Position numbers and translations under genes: made by a program. A stretch of DNA of 64,000 nucleotides, from NCBI GenBank assembly GCA_935421135.1, contig OW285195.1, positions 9,516,391-9,580,390 of the forward strand. The letters are read 5' to 3'. Numbering within the stretch: the first letter of the stretch is position 1; the number at the start of each line of letters is the position of its first letter. The notes under the pieces are model-generated. The model was given only the letters and a program-made list of their open reading frames with translations. It was not told the DNA's origin and ran no database searches. Below are positions 38,001 through 45,676 of the stretch, one piece after another. This DNA is from Bugulina stolonifera (Eukaryota; Bryozoa; Gymnolaemata; Cheilostomatida; Bugulidae).

Positions 38001-38456
38001 TGGCCTCTAATAGCTTCACCTGGTGTCAAAAACACAGCTACTAATAGAGAGAGTATAACTACGTATTACAAGTTACTAGGATGGGCTACCAGCTAGCACA
38101 TGCAAGCTCTATACAACTACTTGCTCATATTATACTCTACAGGAAGTTAGGGCAATACTACCAACTATCACTCTGCTGTGGGAGACAAGATTGTGCTTGG
38201 CTCAGCGTTACCCTATAAATTCTGTTGTCAATAAAATAATATCGTTTAGACAAATTCTTCATCAAGTACAATTTTTATTGGCCATTTTTTAACCTTTTTT
38301 CTGTATTATTGTAGCCGTTTTATTTGTAATATCAGTTTTCTGCAAACTATAATTCTATTATATTCTTGGTCAGTGGAAGACAGTTATTTACTTACCCATA
38401 CACAGGAAAGCCAATATGACTGCTACTGAGCAGATGATGGTCTTCAGCTGTCTCAT
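5532..38456 (-). CDS. Polycystin-1-family multi-pass protein with mucin, six-cysteine and ZU5-like parts
   Basis: Forty-nine exons joined by GT-AG introns keep one frame from ATG (38454-38456) to TAG (5532-5534), about 2,933 residues. Approximate domain order: signal peptide 1-21; Ser/Thr-rich repeats 21-444; six-cysteine module 1, 445-590; three four-cysteine repeats 591-716; modules 2 and 3, 717-1027; hydrophobic exon 1028-1059; GAIN-like region and degenerate GPS 1060-1460; TM1 about 1480-1500; PLAT about 1511-1640; further TM helices and the polycystin channel to 2570; cytoplasmic tail with ZU5-like domain 2700-2904. TM1-PLAT-TM2 followed by the channel domain is diagnostic of the PKD1/PKD1L/PKDREJ family, which act as plasma-membrane or ciliary mechano- or chemosensory subunits. 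Classical LRR, PKD-repeat and complete REJ domains were not seen. Exons are listed under the segment entries. Function in this animal is inferred only. Confidence 0.92.
6341..6465. repeat. Short inverted-repeat element (MITE-like), about 125 bp
   Basis: Left arm GCATTTTATATTTTTCATTC through ATTACCTAATATT is matched in reverse complement by GAATATTAGGTAACAAAT through AAAAAATGC. It lies in the intron between exons 5532-5621 and 7068-7320. No coding capacity. Confidence 0.5.
8597..8617 (-). CDS. Polycystin microexon 45 (21 nt)
   Basis: The 21-nt exon encodes PTPETVE between a TCATAG acceptor and a GTAATG donor, phase 0 on both sides. Same size, phase and TPExV core as the microexon at 9117-9137. 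Confidence 0.65.
9117..9137 (-). CDS. Polycystin microexon 44 (21 nt)
   Basis: The 21-nt exon encodes KTPEPVQ between a CACAG acceptor and a GTAAAA donor, phase 0 on both sides. It is related to the next microexon (PTPETVE) and can be added or removed in frame. Confidence 0.65.
9460..10015 (-). CDS. Polycystin exons 42-43: proximal cytoplasmic tail
   Basis: Exons 9815-10015 and 9460-9645, both phase 0. The first encodes a basic/aromatic start (ESWWSSLIGSKGKEKKDLAK) and a charged helical stretch ending KVDDRAEK. The second is AVEYFSLISSNKLTEQEKKS and continues in mixed charge with KTIIWDMILSNSKMKGFM. I see no EF-hand and no clear long heptad repeat. Confidence 0.8.
10249..14660 (-). CDS. Polycystin exons 33-41: polycystin cation-channel domain
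   Basis: Exons 14486-14660, 14182-14274, 13285-13396, 12302-12468, 11855-11986, 11595-11747, 11306-11439, 10989-11151 and 10249-10439. The extracellular TOP domain is recognisable by IEDIWPWLEESIFPVVYP, NIDGYLMGPVRMKQ, FLGVLAKYDLGGYT and FIEFVIANMNVNVFTQVKIL. Next come the voltage-sensor-like helices (FVFLIIQIIWYLVLFFIIF; WVEIINAIFGILTLLFFVLR; MKWNELYSMFLAAVLFVAIM). The pore is IAFGSQFGAFIGFFRSFYYL followed by FGMLLGILKFSDL, then S6 (FGFYMIVGNFVLLNLFISVI). The filter position that is Asp in polycystin-2 (Leu-Gly-Asp) is Ile here, as expected for a polycystin-1-type subunit that may need a PKD2 partner. Confidence 0.9.
12241..12320. repeat. 40-bp tandem duplication across an exon-intron border
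   Basis: Two adjacent 40-bp copies (12241-12280 and 12281-12320) differ at about four bases. The right copy contains the last 19 coding bases of exon 12302-12468 and its GTAAGT donor. In the left copy the donor has become ATAAAC, so it is an inactive duplicate inside the intron. Confidence 0.85.
12742..12975. mobile_element. 234-bp MITE with long terminal inverted repeats
   Basis: The ends are TAAGCTGAGTCCAGACT and its perfect reverse complement AGTCTGGACTCAGCTTA, and similarity extends inward to about 30 bp (AACGATTTT). There is no open frame. It sits in the intron between polycystin exons 12302-12468 and 13285-13396. Target duplications are obscured by the palindromic ends. Confidence 0.7.
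13831..13930. repeat. GACT tetranucleotide microsatellite
   Basis: Long run of CTGA/GACT units with a few interruptions, in an intron of the polycystin gene. The Ser-Val-Ser-Gln open frame across it is an artefact of the repeat. Confidence 0.9.
15984..19150 (-). CDS. Polycystin exons 26-32: TM2-TM6 region and cytosolic loop
   Basis: Exons 19020-19150, 18412-18570, 17808-18239, 17254-17468, 16729-16810, 16292-16456 and 15984-16078. They encode a helix with a basic flank (FFVAIMGVFSTIIAIIF, then IMFFFRKSREYIPRSKRR), a 144-residue polar loop, and two further helices (FIIFGYILCGVCIANGVWW; LSTLFMSLVLSILVIQPVQV). A second hydrophilic stretch (KVVESREPPIIPQKVEKSD) follows, then the helix leading to the channel domain (GVHILYLGLLIAVVTQ). 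The layout is that of the extra six TM segments unique to polycystin-1 proteins. The donor ending 17808-18239 (A|GTGGAG) is the weakest junction in the model but is forced by phase. Confidence 0.8.
19402..20838 (-). CDS. Polycystin exons 23-25: PLAT domain and start of TM2
   Basis: Exons 20668-20838, 20009-20163 and 19402-19656. The start WEFLPILQNQPDDKLIYQIS, then FDTEVFCVLYGEKGKT, LTHLHLWTRARD and FTFICNDWIS mark a PLAT beta-sandwich, the cytosolic lipid- or protein-binding domain between TM1 and TM2 in polycystin-1 proteins. It is followed by DDHLWLSVVKRPQKSNFSRV and a hydrophobic stretch starting TM2, a highly conserved family junction. The donor was set at GTATGT so that the next exon begins Trp-Phe-Pro-Thr-Thr. 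Confidence 0.88.
21165..25591 (-). CDS. Polycystin exons 16-22: GAIN-like region, degenerate GPS and TM1
   Basis: Exons 25454-25591, 24726-24893, 23643-23870, 23048-23275, 22734-22896, 21994-22187 and 21165-21398. The first four are helical and Gly/Ala-rich with ISLKTPNVGMAVGV and an AIELGDNSGLTG segment, as in the pre-GPS region of PKD1L/PKDREJ proteins. The last exon has FKSNFMGSMTSDLVIPPNTI and a hydrophobic TM1 (SVLILVCVLAGLYLILLIPI). The His-Leu-Thr/Ser autoproteolysis triad and GPS cysteines are absent. A furin-type RTKR site lies upstream in exon 21994-22187. Confidence 0.8.
24212..24649. mobile_element. pogo/Tigger-type MITE, 438 bp
   Basis: Terminal inverted repeats CAGTGGAACTTGC and GCAAGTTCCACTG are flanked by TA on both sides (24210-24211, 24650-24651). 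CAGTGGAAC termini followed by AATTCAA-type motifs and a TA target are typical of the pogo/Tigger group of Tc1/mariner elements. No transposase frame remains. It lies in a polycystin intron between exons 23643-23870 and 24726-24893. Confidence 0.75.
25023..25222 (-). pseudogene. Decayed duplicate of GAIN exon 21994-22187 inside an intron
   Basis: A 200-nt open stretch begins (G)YKEMSIFLTVGRDAAFTVLV after an AACTAG acceptor in phase 1 and ends in phase 0 at a weak GTTATA. The live exon at 21994-22187 is 194 nt, has the same phases and starts DEMSIFLSSSKTGLGMLFVH. Neighbouring exons (25454-25591 and 24726-24893) join directly in phase 0, so including this stretch would break the frame. I read it as a relic of exon duplication. 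Confidence 0.45.
25671..25766 (-). CDS. Polycystin exon 15: hydrophobic 32-residue exon, possibly alternative
   Basis: A 96-nt exon in phase 0 on both sides encodes RLDLLCLFACLFIIGTVRAV followed by FTVATEYINADD. The core is long enough to be a membrane helix or signal peptide, which is unexpected between two extracellular regions. There is no ATG in the exon and an in-frame TAG in its acceptor. It may be skipped in the standard transcript, or belong to an alternative transcript whose start codon lies further upstream. Splice sites: acceptor CTATCCTTAG, donor GTAAATG. Confidence 0.55.
26196..27482 (-). CDS. Polycystin exons 11-14: six-cysteine module 3 and Gly/Pro linker
   Basis: Exons 27382-27482, 27114-27208, 26761-26861 and 26196-26437. 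Cysteines are at DSC, YYC, DNC, PYC, TPC and IIC, as in modules 1 and 2. Between the fourth and fifth cysteines is an insertion of three near-identical units (GSGPNA, GSGPNA, GSGPNG) followed by a Gly/Pro-rich stretch, probably a flexible linker. The last exon ends ILKDLNIQ in phase 0. Confidence 0.75.
28198..30458 (-). CDS. Polycystin exons 7-10: six-cysteine module 2
   Basis: Exons 30352-30458, 29841-29923, 29394-29485 and 28198-28308. Cysteines occur at VPC, LTC, AAC, YTC, SSSSC and TPIC. The segment around the fourth cysteine, TSYVFSIGDEDGYTCYRYVA, parallels module 1 (YKYVIFGTTEGECFIY). The following DADGNYGD parallels DANESDM. The last acceptor was placed at TTGTTGTAG near 28309 because it joins in frame and restores this alignment. 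Sequence just upstream of it (encoding ECGTSTYLALSNSAGD) looks coding but stops in frame and is treated as intron. Confidence 0.75.
29993..30179. repeat. 187-bp inverted-repeat element with TACATG arrays
   Basis: Perfect 25-bp inverted arms (AAAATTTCACAGATAACGTA followed by GCAAC at 29993-30017 and the complement at 30155-30179). A (TACATG)n array lies just outside the left arm and another just inside the right arm. Probably a MITE that inserted at, or carries, the hexamer repeat. Confidence 0.6.
31623..32000 (-). CDS. Polycystin exon 6 (possibly cassette): three four-cysteine repeats
   Basis: A 378-nt exon, acceptor ACTTATACAG and donor GGTATATT, entering and leaving in phase 1, so the frame is kept whether it is included or skipped. 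It encodes three repeats of pattern C-x6-C-x12-14-C-x5-8-C: CTASIHKC...IPIVNC...VPC, then CTKTTYNC...IPQVNC...VEC, then CTGTARTC...TDMSC...TPC. It ends in a Glu/Ser/Thr stretch. The regular cysteine spacing supports a real exon and not a chance frame. The repeat resembles small disulfide-rich extracellular repeats but I cannot name it. Confidence 0.65.
32641..34422 (-). CDS. Polycystin exons 3-5: six-cysteine module 1
   Basis: Exons 34194-34422, 33287-33369 and 32641-32766 join in phases 1/2, 2/1 and 1/1. The product has six cysteines at YC, FSC, VSAC, GEC, TFC and VIC, with a long cysteine-free middle (about 60 residues, including DINEAGTVMTALQSVITGYT) before the fourth. The second half carries YKYVIFGTTEGECFIYNAG and then DANESDM. 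Modules 2 and 3 share the layout. I do not recognise a named domain. Extracellular location follows from the signal peptide. Six cysteines suggest three disulfides (inference). Confidence 0.75.
35489..36760 (-). CDS. Polycystin exon 2: mucin-like Ser/Thr-rich exon
   Basis: A single 1,272-nt exon encodes about 424 residues made mostly of Ser, Thr, Met, Asn and Pro. Its centre is about 14 tandem copies of a 13-residue unit, TTNDMSSTMSTPS, with small variations such as Ile for Met. It is followed by a non-repetitive Thr/Ser-rich tail. Such sequences are normally densely O-glycosylated and hold the distal ectodomain away from the membrane. The exon enters and leaves in phase 1 (acceptor TTAAG, donor GGTATTC), so it could be skipped without a frameshift. 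The long open frames in other frames over this region are by-products of the 39-bp repeat. Confidence 0.85.
36075..36625 (-). repeat. 39-bp coding minisatellite
   Basis: About 14 head-to-tail 39-bp units, each encoding one 13-residue Ser/Thr repeat of the mucin exon. The unit length is a multiple of three, so copy-number change keeps the frame. Units differ by few bases, which suggests recent turnover. Confidence 0.9.
38396..38456 (-). CDS. Polycystin exon 1: signal peptide
   Basis: The exon reads MRQLKTIICSVAVILAFLCM plus the first base of a Gly codon and ends at a consensus donor (GGTAAGT) in phase 1. A basic start and a hydrophobic core make it a standard cleavable signal peptide, placing the following mucin exon outside the cell. 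The next exon supplies GT to complete the Gly, so the mature chain begins near Asn-Ser-Phe-Val. The upstream DNA is AT-rich, and no clear core promoter was recognised. Confidence 0.85.
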
Positions 38457-38524
38457 CTTGTGAACTGTGCTTTACAAGTAGCTATTCAATTGCATGTCCA
38501 CATCCTAAAACGTAAAAATTCACA

Positions 38525-38830
38525 TGTACATGTACAATTATATTATATTGCTATGTTAAATTACAATGTATATTATATTATATATTATATTTTGTCATAT
38601 TATATTATATTCTGTTATATTATATTATATTACATGTATATTATATTAATTTTTTTTCTGTATTATACTACATTGATATTATATTATATTACAATATTAT
38701 ATTGTAGTATACTACATTGATACTATATTATATTATATCATATTATACTATATTGCTATTATCTTACATTGCCCTGTATTACGTTGCATATTGTGTTGTA
38801 ATATATTATATTATATTTGTTGTATTCTTA
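38525..38830. repeat. AT-rich simple repeat (TATAT/ATT)
   Basis: Degenerate array of TATTATAT-type units immediately upstream of polycystin exon 1. Short open frames across it are low-complexity and not genes. Confidence 0.85.
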
Positions 38831-39707
38831 TAACAGTTTATCATATATGTATTGTATTACAGCTCAATCCCATCTGCCCTAACCATATTGAACAGAAGAG
38901 TTTATACACAAAGAATATATCTACTAGCTTAATAGCTATAAGCTACTCTAGCCAAAAGCTATTAGCGACTAGCTGCTAGCTTTACACATACAATATGATA
39001 GAAGGTGATGATTCCAAAAACATAATAGTAGTGTCAACAATATTATATTATCATATTATAATAAATGAACCTGTTGCTCTTAGATAATTGATTGTAATAA
39101 TTATAATGTTTACTGCTTAGTGAGCCTTTTACACATAACTACATGACATATGTTGTTTATATACACATTCATGTTGCCATTAAACAACGAACAAGTAATC
39201 ACCTATTGATTTTTCAGTTCTTGTCAACTTTGTTACTCTGCCACCCAAGTAGCTGTTAAATACAACATCCAGCCAGCTCCTAAATTTTACACTACCCTTT
39301 TAATTCTCACCTTCCACCCTCTTAATCCAGCAGCTAACCAATGCTTTAAAAATATCCTTCAAACAAAACATGTGGTCAACACTGACTGGCTACTAGTTAT
39401 GCTTTATTAAAATTACTGCCAGACAATTAGTTTTTATAACAGAAATTAATATAGGAGTACATGTAGAATCTTATTATTTGATGTGAATCTCATCCCTCAG
39501 TAACAGCTTTGACAAAATTCATGTGAGAGAATAACACTTGGAGTTACTCAGACAACGGCAGATTACAGAAATGACAAATCAGACGCAGAATTATTGAAAA
39601 TTGAAATTAATTGTAGTTCCATTGCAATTTATGCCAACAGCAAACCTTATTTGATTGAGAGAGTTATTCACATGTTGATTGACCCATCTTTCCTGTACCT
39701 AATGATG

Positions 39708-39862
39708 GTTTATAATAATGTCTGCTGCTGACTGTATAGTTTATAATAATGTCTGCTGCTGACTGTATAGTTTATAATAATGTCTGCTGCTGACTGTATA
39801 GTTTATAATAATGTCTGCTGCTGACTGTATAGTTTATAATAATGTCTGCTGATGACTGTATA
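39708..39862. repeat. 31-bp tandem repeat, five copies
   Basis: Five nearly perfect head-to-tail copies of a 31-bp unit containing TAATAATGTCTGCTGCTGAC. The last copy has CTGATGA for CTGCTGA. Confidence 0.9.
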
Positions 39863-40196
39863 GAATAGGTGATGGAATAACTTCCTCCTCAGTGTTGATG
39901 TGGCTGGCTAGCAAAATGGCGACTCATATGACCTCATCACAGAGGCAGATTCCATAAACATGAAAGTTCTCATTTTTTGCTAAGTGCCATGGCGAATGCT
40001 CCATTTTCATTTCACTAAGGGATTAGGGGTAGGGATCTTTCACCTCTCTCAAGTTTTAAATTATCCTGAAATTTTTGTTCTCAACTCAAACCTGTTTGAA
40101 AGTGAGGCCCCTCTGTAGTGTATGAACTAGTGTTCCTCCTTACCAGTATAAGTTTTCCAAACTGCATAATTATTGTACAGTAATTACACCTACGTG

Positions 40197-40315
40197 TATA
40201 TACATGTACATACTATATACATGTACATACTATATACATGTACATACTATATACATGTACATACTATATACATGTACATACTGTATACATGTACATACTG
40301 TATACATGTACATAC
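40197..40315. repeat. 17-bp tandem repeat, seven copies, with TACATGTA core
   Basis: Seven copies of TATATACATGTACATAC; the last two have TGTATAC for TATATAC. Each unit contains the self-complementary octamer TACATGTA. Confidence 0.9.
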
Positions 40316-43300
40316 TCTTTAAAATTGTGCATATCAAACCAATTATGATTTGTGAAATATTGTGATATTTTCAGCTTGGTGTTTCTAAATTTAGTAGAAA
40401 AAAATCGATGGCTATGTAAAATTATATGAATCTCGTTTCAAAAATTGAATCCTACATAAAAAAATGTGTATAATGTGGTAGTCTACAGTATTGAACAACG
40501 GGTGCCTACTAAATGTAGGTAGCCTGTGAACCCCTTCAGGCTCTTTGGACAATTCTATGTGGCCCTCAGGCAATACTGAGAAATCTTGAATTATTAGCGA
40601 TATTACGACATCATTGTAGCCATAGTGATCTCAAAACTGGATGTTAATCACTGAATTTCCGAAGGAAGGTTTTCAAAGTAGATGTATATTGTACATGACA
40701 TGACATGACAGGCATATTATAGTGTTATATAGGCATTGCTCATCACTATACTCAAAAATTTATCTTAGCATTGGATAGTTTTTGTAATACGTTTGACTGT
40801 GGCTCTAAACCATATACTGCCCTTCAAACCTGGCATTGGGATTTTGAGCCTGTGGCCCCACTCAAAAGTTGTTGGACAAGTACCTCTAGTGTAGCAGACA
40901 GATCATGTACATGTAAGAACATAATACATTCAAATTATCAGTACCAGTATGACAGCTACACACATGTACATGATTGTACTCTACATATTATACAGAGCGG
41001 TTTATCTGCACACAAGATTGCTACGTAAAGCATAAAATTAAAATTATTAGCAAATGGGACGATACTGTGATGATGGACAGAATTTTTATGAAATTATTTT
41101 ATTGAAGTGCATGATGATTTATTTTTTTGAATATTTTATTTTACATACAAGTATTGACATGTCGCTTACAATAAGCTTCTACAGTGGAAGATAATTTCCT
41201 ACATGCGTTTCTGTCAACACTAATTGAGAAATGATTTCTATTTAAAATTACCTTTATGATTATAGCCAAAAGCAATAATAAGTAGGTCTAAATTATGACA
41301 GAAATATGTTTGTTCTTTTTCTCATAATACTACGATCCTAGAAAATCAACCTTAATGTTATTTTCTGAATAAATGTGAAATAAAGCTTATAATCTACTGT
41401 ATGTGTCCCTTGCATCTATAAACAATCAAATATTAACACCTACTACACTGCTATAGGCTACACAGAGTGGCTACAAAATATTAAAGAAATGGCTTTGCCT
41501 ATCATATTGAATCGCATGTACACTGTGTATACTAAATTACCATGAGAGAAAAACAAAACAATTTCTCACGACCCAGTGCAGTTATCATTAATTTTGTTCT
41601 AAAATTTATATCTAATATTTCCATTTGGTGATAGATTTACTCTACTGTGTATTATGAAATATCTTACTTCTTCTCGAGCCTGTGCATTGCATACAGTATT
41701 CTATTAAAATATGTAATTAGTAATAAAAATATTGTTTTTTCACATACCTGATTGAAGTTTCCATGGTAAATTAGTTCATAAGCACATTCACAGTGGGTCA
41801 ATATCTATGGGAAAATTTTGTAGAGTCAGATTTAATGAATCTGGCTAGAATGCCAAGTTGGAATAACTTGATTCAGTCGCAAGGTGACTCTTTGACGTCT
41901 GTTATCAACCGTTATTGTCTTGGCATGTTTTATTTCGATATATAAACATGTCATGTATGACAATAGCCAATTGTAATCAATGGTACCCATTCTTTAACCA
42001 ATCAATAAACACTAATCTTAGGTTACATGCTTGAAAACGCAATCATTATGGAGAATCAATATCAAACTGAATAATTAATATTGAATTCGATAGTTCAAAA
42101 ATTGTGAGCAATCTGGATACACTGTCCATCAGGGTCTTTGCTGTTCCTAGTTACGTCTCTACAACAATGCTTTTATTATTTACTTTAAAAGGTGCACATG
42201 TATACATGTACACATATATACATTTGCACATACATGTATTCTAAGGGTCTGACTTGTTATATTTTAATACATCTAAGATAGAGTGTGTGTTGTAAGTGCA
42301 CATTTTTAAGGCTCGGCTACACGATTGTTCTTCTTGGGCCTTCGGGGCCTCGTTCTAGAGCAAATCGGCGCCCGTTTGTTCGGCTATGCAAAGACCAACA
42401 TGTTGATCTTTTTGGTCCAAGACATCACGAAGTGCTGCGGTGATTGGTTAATGTTAGATACAATGTAATTCATTAAAAACCAGCTTTGGTTATCAGTTGG
42501 ATATTAATCACGGCCACTGGTGGACTGGTACTACGCATTATCTATAGAGTTGTGCCAATGAACAACGCAATTGCTCCATAGCAGCTCACCCCCTTTTGTG
42601 TTGTCACAAAATGATGTGTGATAACAATAAAGATAATAATATTATCATGCATGGTATGGTCTTTATTATATTTCCCTTGGCTTAACCTTTAGTTGCTGAT
42701 TATTCATAATTTAGTCATAAATTTAAATAGTTATCAGCATATAATTGGTTAAACATCTGCTCCTTCTTTATCATCAGTGTTGCATCATACATGTGGTTTA
42801 ATTTTAATATTCCGGTGATAGCAATATATGTGTATATATATATAATTAAATATAACTTATATACAATCATGTACATGCAGATGTAAGTATGATGCTTGAA
42901 TTTCTCATACAGAGAAAACAGCTAATATAAACGACAACGTTTTGAATTTTTATTGCAATTCTAAATACCTGATTATATGTTCCATATCAATACATGAGTA
43001 CCATTTTACCACAAGGAAAGTTGGTCTATAATACTGGTATGTAGCTACAACATACTTGTAGATGTCTTATAATATTATAGCTAGAGAACCATTTACTGCT
43101 GTTTAGACACTTATGTGTAGGCTAATGATAGCACAAACCAAAATCACTGTCTCATAGAGGGTAACAAAGTACAGTATTATGTAACAGCCTCCATCTACAT
43201 GGCTGAGAAAAAACATTCAAGTATAAGTGCGAACTATATGTACAGGTGAGTGCAACTTCGTGTGCATTGCTACTGCACGGGAGGATATATTGGAATTCTA

Positions 43301-43613
43301 ATCATGAATTAGATAAAAGAAAACCATTACTTTATTTACTAATTAGACTGAACGTACACAGTGCCATTTACTGCTCTACTGATTGCTTTGTGTTTGTAAG
43401 ATGTGATGAACACTCATCTCCCACACTTTCTTTTGACCTTGACCAGGTTCTAATGAATTGGACTATCTATATTACTTAACCCTATATATATAGATCAACT
43501 TGAACAATAGAGTTACATTGATACATGTATATCAAAAGAAAAGCTAAATAGCTTTTCTTTCCAAGATCTGGAATACAATGACCTCACACAGGATGACAAT
43601 AGCTTCTCTCTTA

Positions 43614-44040
43614 AATTATCATAACATCTTATTCATAATATATTGTAGAGCTTGCTGGCCTTCGAAATGCTCCTCACAAACACGTGGCAGATAGTAGTGG
43701 GATTTATTCTTTCACCATTAAACCAAACTGAATTATTGCACTGGAAGTAAGCATAACGAGGCTCTGGGCTAGATGCAATTACCATGATAATCACATCTTT
43801 TTAAAGACAATAGTTAGTTATACATGACATGTATATTTAACTATTATCTTTAAAAAGATGTGATTATCATGGTAATTGCATCTAGCCCAGAGCCTCGTTA
43901 TGCTTACTTCCAGTGCAATAATTCAGTTTGGTTTAATGGTGAAAGAATAAATTCCACTACTATCTGCCACGTGTTTGTGAGGAGCATTTCGAAGGCCAGC
44001 AAGCTCTACAATATATTATGAATAAGACGTTATGATAATT
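43614..44040. mobile_element. 427-bp near-perfect hairpin (foldback element or dsRNA source)
   Basis: Arms 43614-43826 and 43828-44040 are both 213 nt and pair along their whole length with a 1-nt centre. In the parts I aligned the mismatches are few (for example ACATCT against ACGTCT near the outer ends) and I saw no indels. The central sequence is TACATGACATGTA. There is no open frame of interest. It could be a foldback/MITE insertion or, if transcribed, a long hairpin RNA. Confidence 0.85.
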
Positions 44041-45551
44041 GTGTACAAGTACATTGTACATTGTATGTACAGCTAGAAAAGGTGCCTCTACCATGTAACA
44101 TAGAAGCCTTCCTATAGCTGATGAATACGGGAGGAAAGATAAACAGATCAGTAAGACAAGGCAGGCGGTGATTAATCAAGTCCACCTAGATATTCAATAA
44201 ACCACTTGTACATTGTGCTTTGTGTTCTGCTCTGGTGTGATTGAAGAAATAAAAAATTATCGATGAAATAAAAAGTCATATTTTTCAGCTGTATTAAAAA
44301 ATAGGGTCAACAAATGGGATGGTTTTATTTAGCAATGACACATGATACGTAAATTGGTATGAGGTCAAATGAAGTATGTATACATATGATTGTAGTGTTT
44401 TTTCAAATTCCTAAGAAACCAGAGAAAGTAGAGCTTACACTTATATGCATTTGGTACAATTTAATGTTGACTATTTGCACAGTTCATAATATGAATTATT
44501 TATTGATAGTGCTTTCTTGTAAGATAAAGTGGAATGCCGCATTTTGGAATGTTTTCCACTTCTGCGTAATGTGACCGATATAAAATGTCCAATACAAATA
44601 CCATGAGTATTGACATAATTTTCGAGATTACAATAATGGAAATATAAAACTTAAACTTATACAAAATTCCATAAATATTTTATCATGTATTCAATTAAAA
44701 ACAAACATTCTATAATGGAAGCGCCAACTATCCTAGGTCGATTGTTATCGAAGAATTATAATGCAATACTGACAATTCAGCATCATATAATACTACATGT
44801 ACAACGCATATACACACATTCACATGTAATAATAAATATGTCAATGTTAAAAAATATGCAGTTTTTTTCGCTAGATCCAATTACCATGTAATATCCTCCT
44901 ATACTCTTTAATTCTACAAGTTAAGATACACTTCTGTTCCTGAAGTTCACAATAGAAATGGTATGAAATATGATCAAATCTGAATTAACAGCAATAAAAG
45001 AAATTTATTAATTTAAATCTTGCATTTCTTATAGCATGAAAATTCAATCGTTGCACAATTACAATTTATGTGTTTCAAATTATTGGATTTTCCTTGATAC
45101 TTATTGTCAAAAATCTCTTTCTTTGCTATTCTGCGCGTGTGCAATACTATGGATTGGTTGTAGATGCATCATGCAATGCCGAAGGAACACACTGCGCTAT
45201 CACTATAACAGTAGTTTGTCTAGAATAAAACATTAATTTTCCTTTCATAAGTTTATACATGTTTGCTAATTTTGCATCATACTGCATAGGCTACTGCATG
45301 TTATATAATGTTAGGTTGCAGCAGAGAGCAAAAATTATAGCGATGTAACAACACATTAATAATTTACATTCATTTTGCATCCCGTGTGCTAATATATTAT
45401 GCATGTTATACTATTGTAATTATATTGTACATGTACGACTTTTTAATTTATATACGATTGTAAATTAATAATTATGTTTATAGAATTAGATTTACTACTT
45501 GTTACTTGCTAGGAATGTGCTAGAGGAATGTAACAAAGGCAAATACTGTCT

Positions 45552-45565
45552 GTTGTCATGGTTAC
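45552..45565 (+). promoter_or_regulatory. X-box-like (RFX) motif
   Basis: GTTGTCATGGTTAC lies about 110 nt upstream of the start codon of the plus-strand gene. It resembles the imperfect palindrome bound by RFX factors at ciliary-gene promoters (GTTGCCATGGCAAC type), matching it at most positions. The position is typical, but the match is imperfect and untested. Confidence 0.35.
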
Positions 45566-45676
45566 GCTATTTACTCCATTGTTACTACTTTATCATTGAT
45601 TGTTGGTGTAAGTATCTACCTAGTTATTACTTGAGGTAACAGACTAAAGGAACTATCTGGTGGAGTATAACAAGCC

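Larger units (their letters stand above)
38457..45676. other. Intergenic region between the two divergent genes
   Basis: About 7.2 kb with no exon that I can support on either strand. It holds an ATT-rich simple repeat (about 38525-38830), a 31-bp tandem repeat, a 17-bp tandem repeat and the long hairpin at 43614-44040. Both promoters should lie here, since the genes are transcribed away from each other. Confidence 0.6.
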
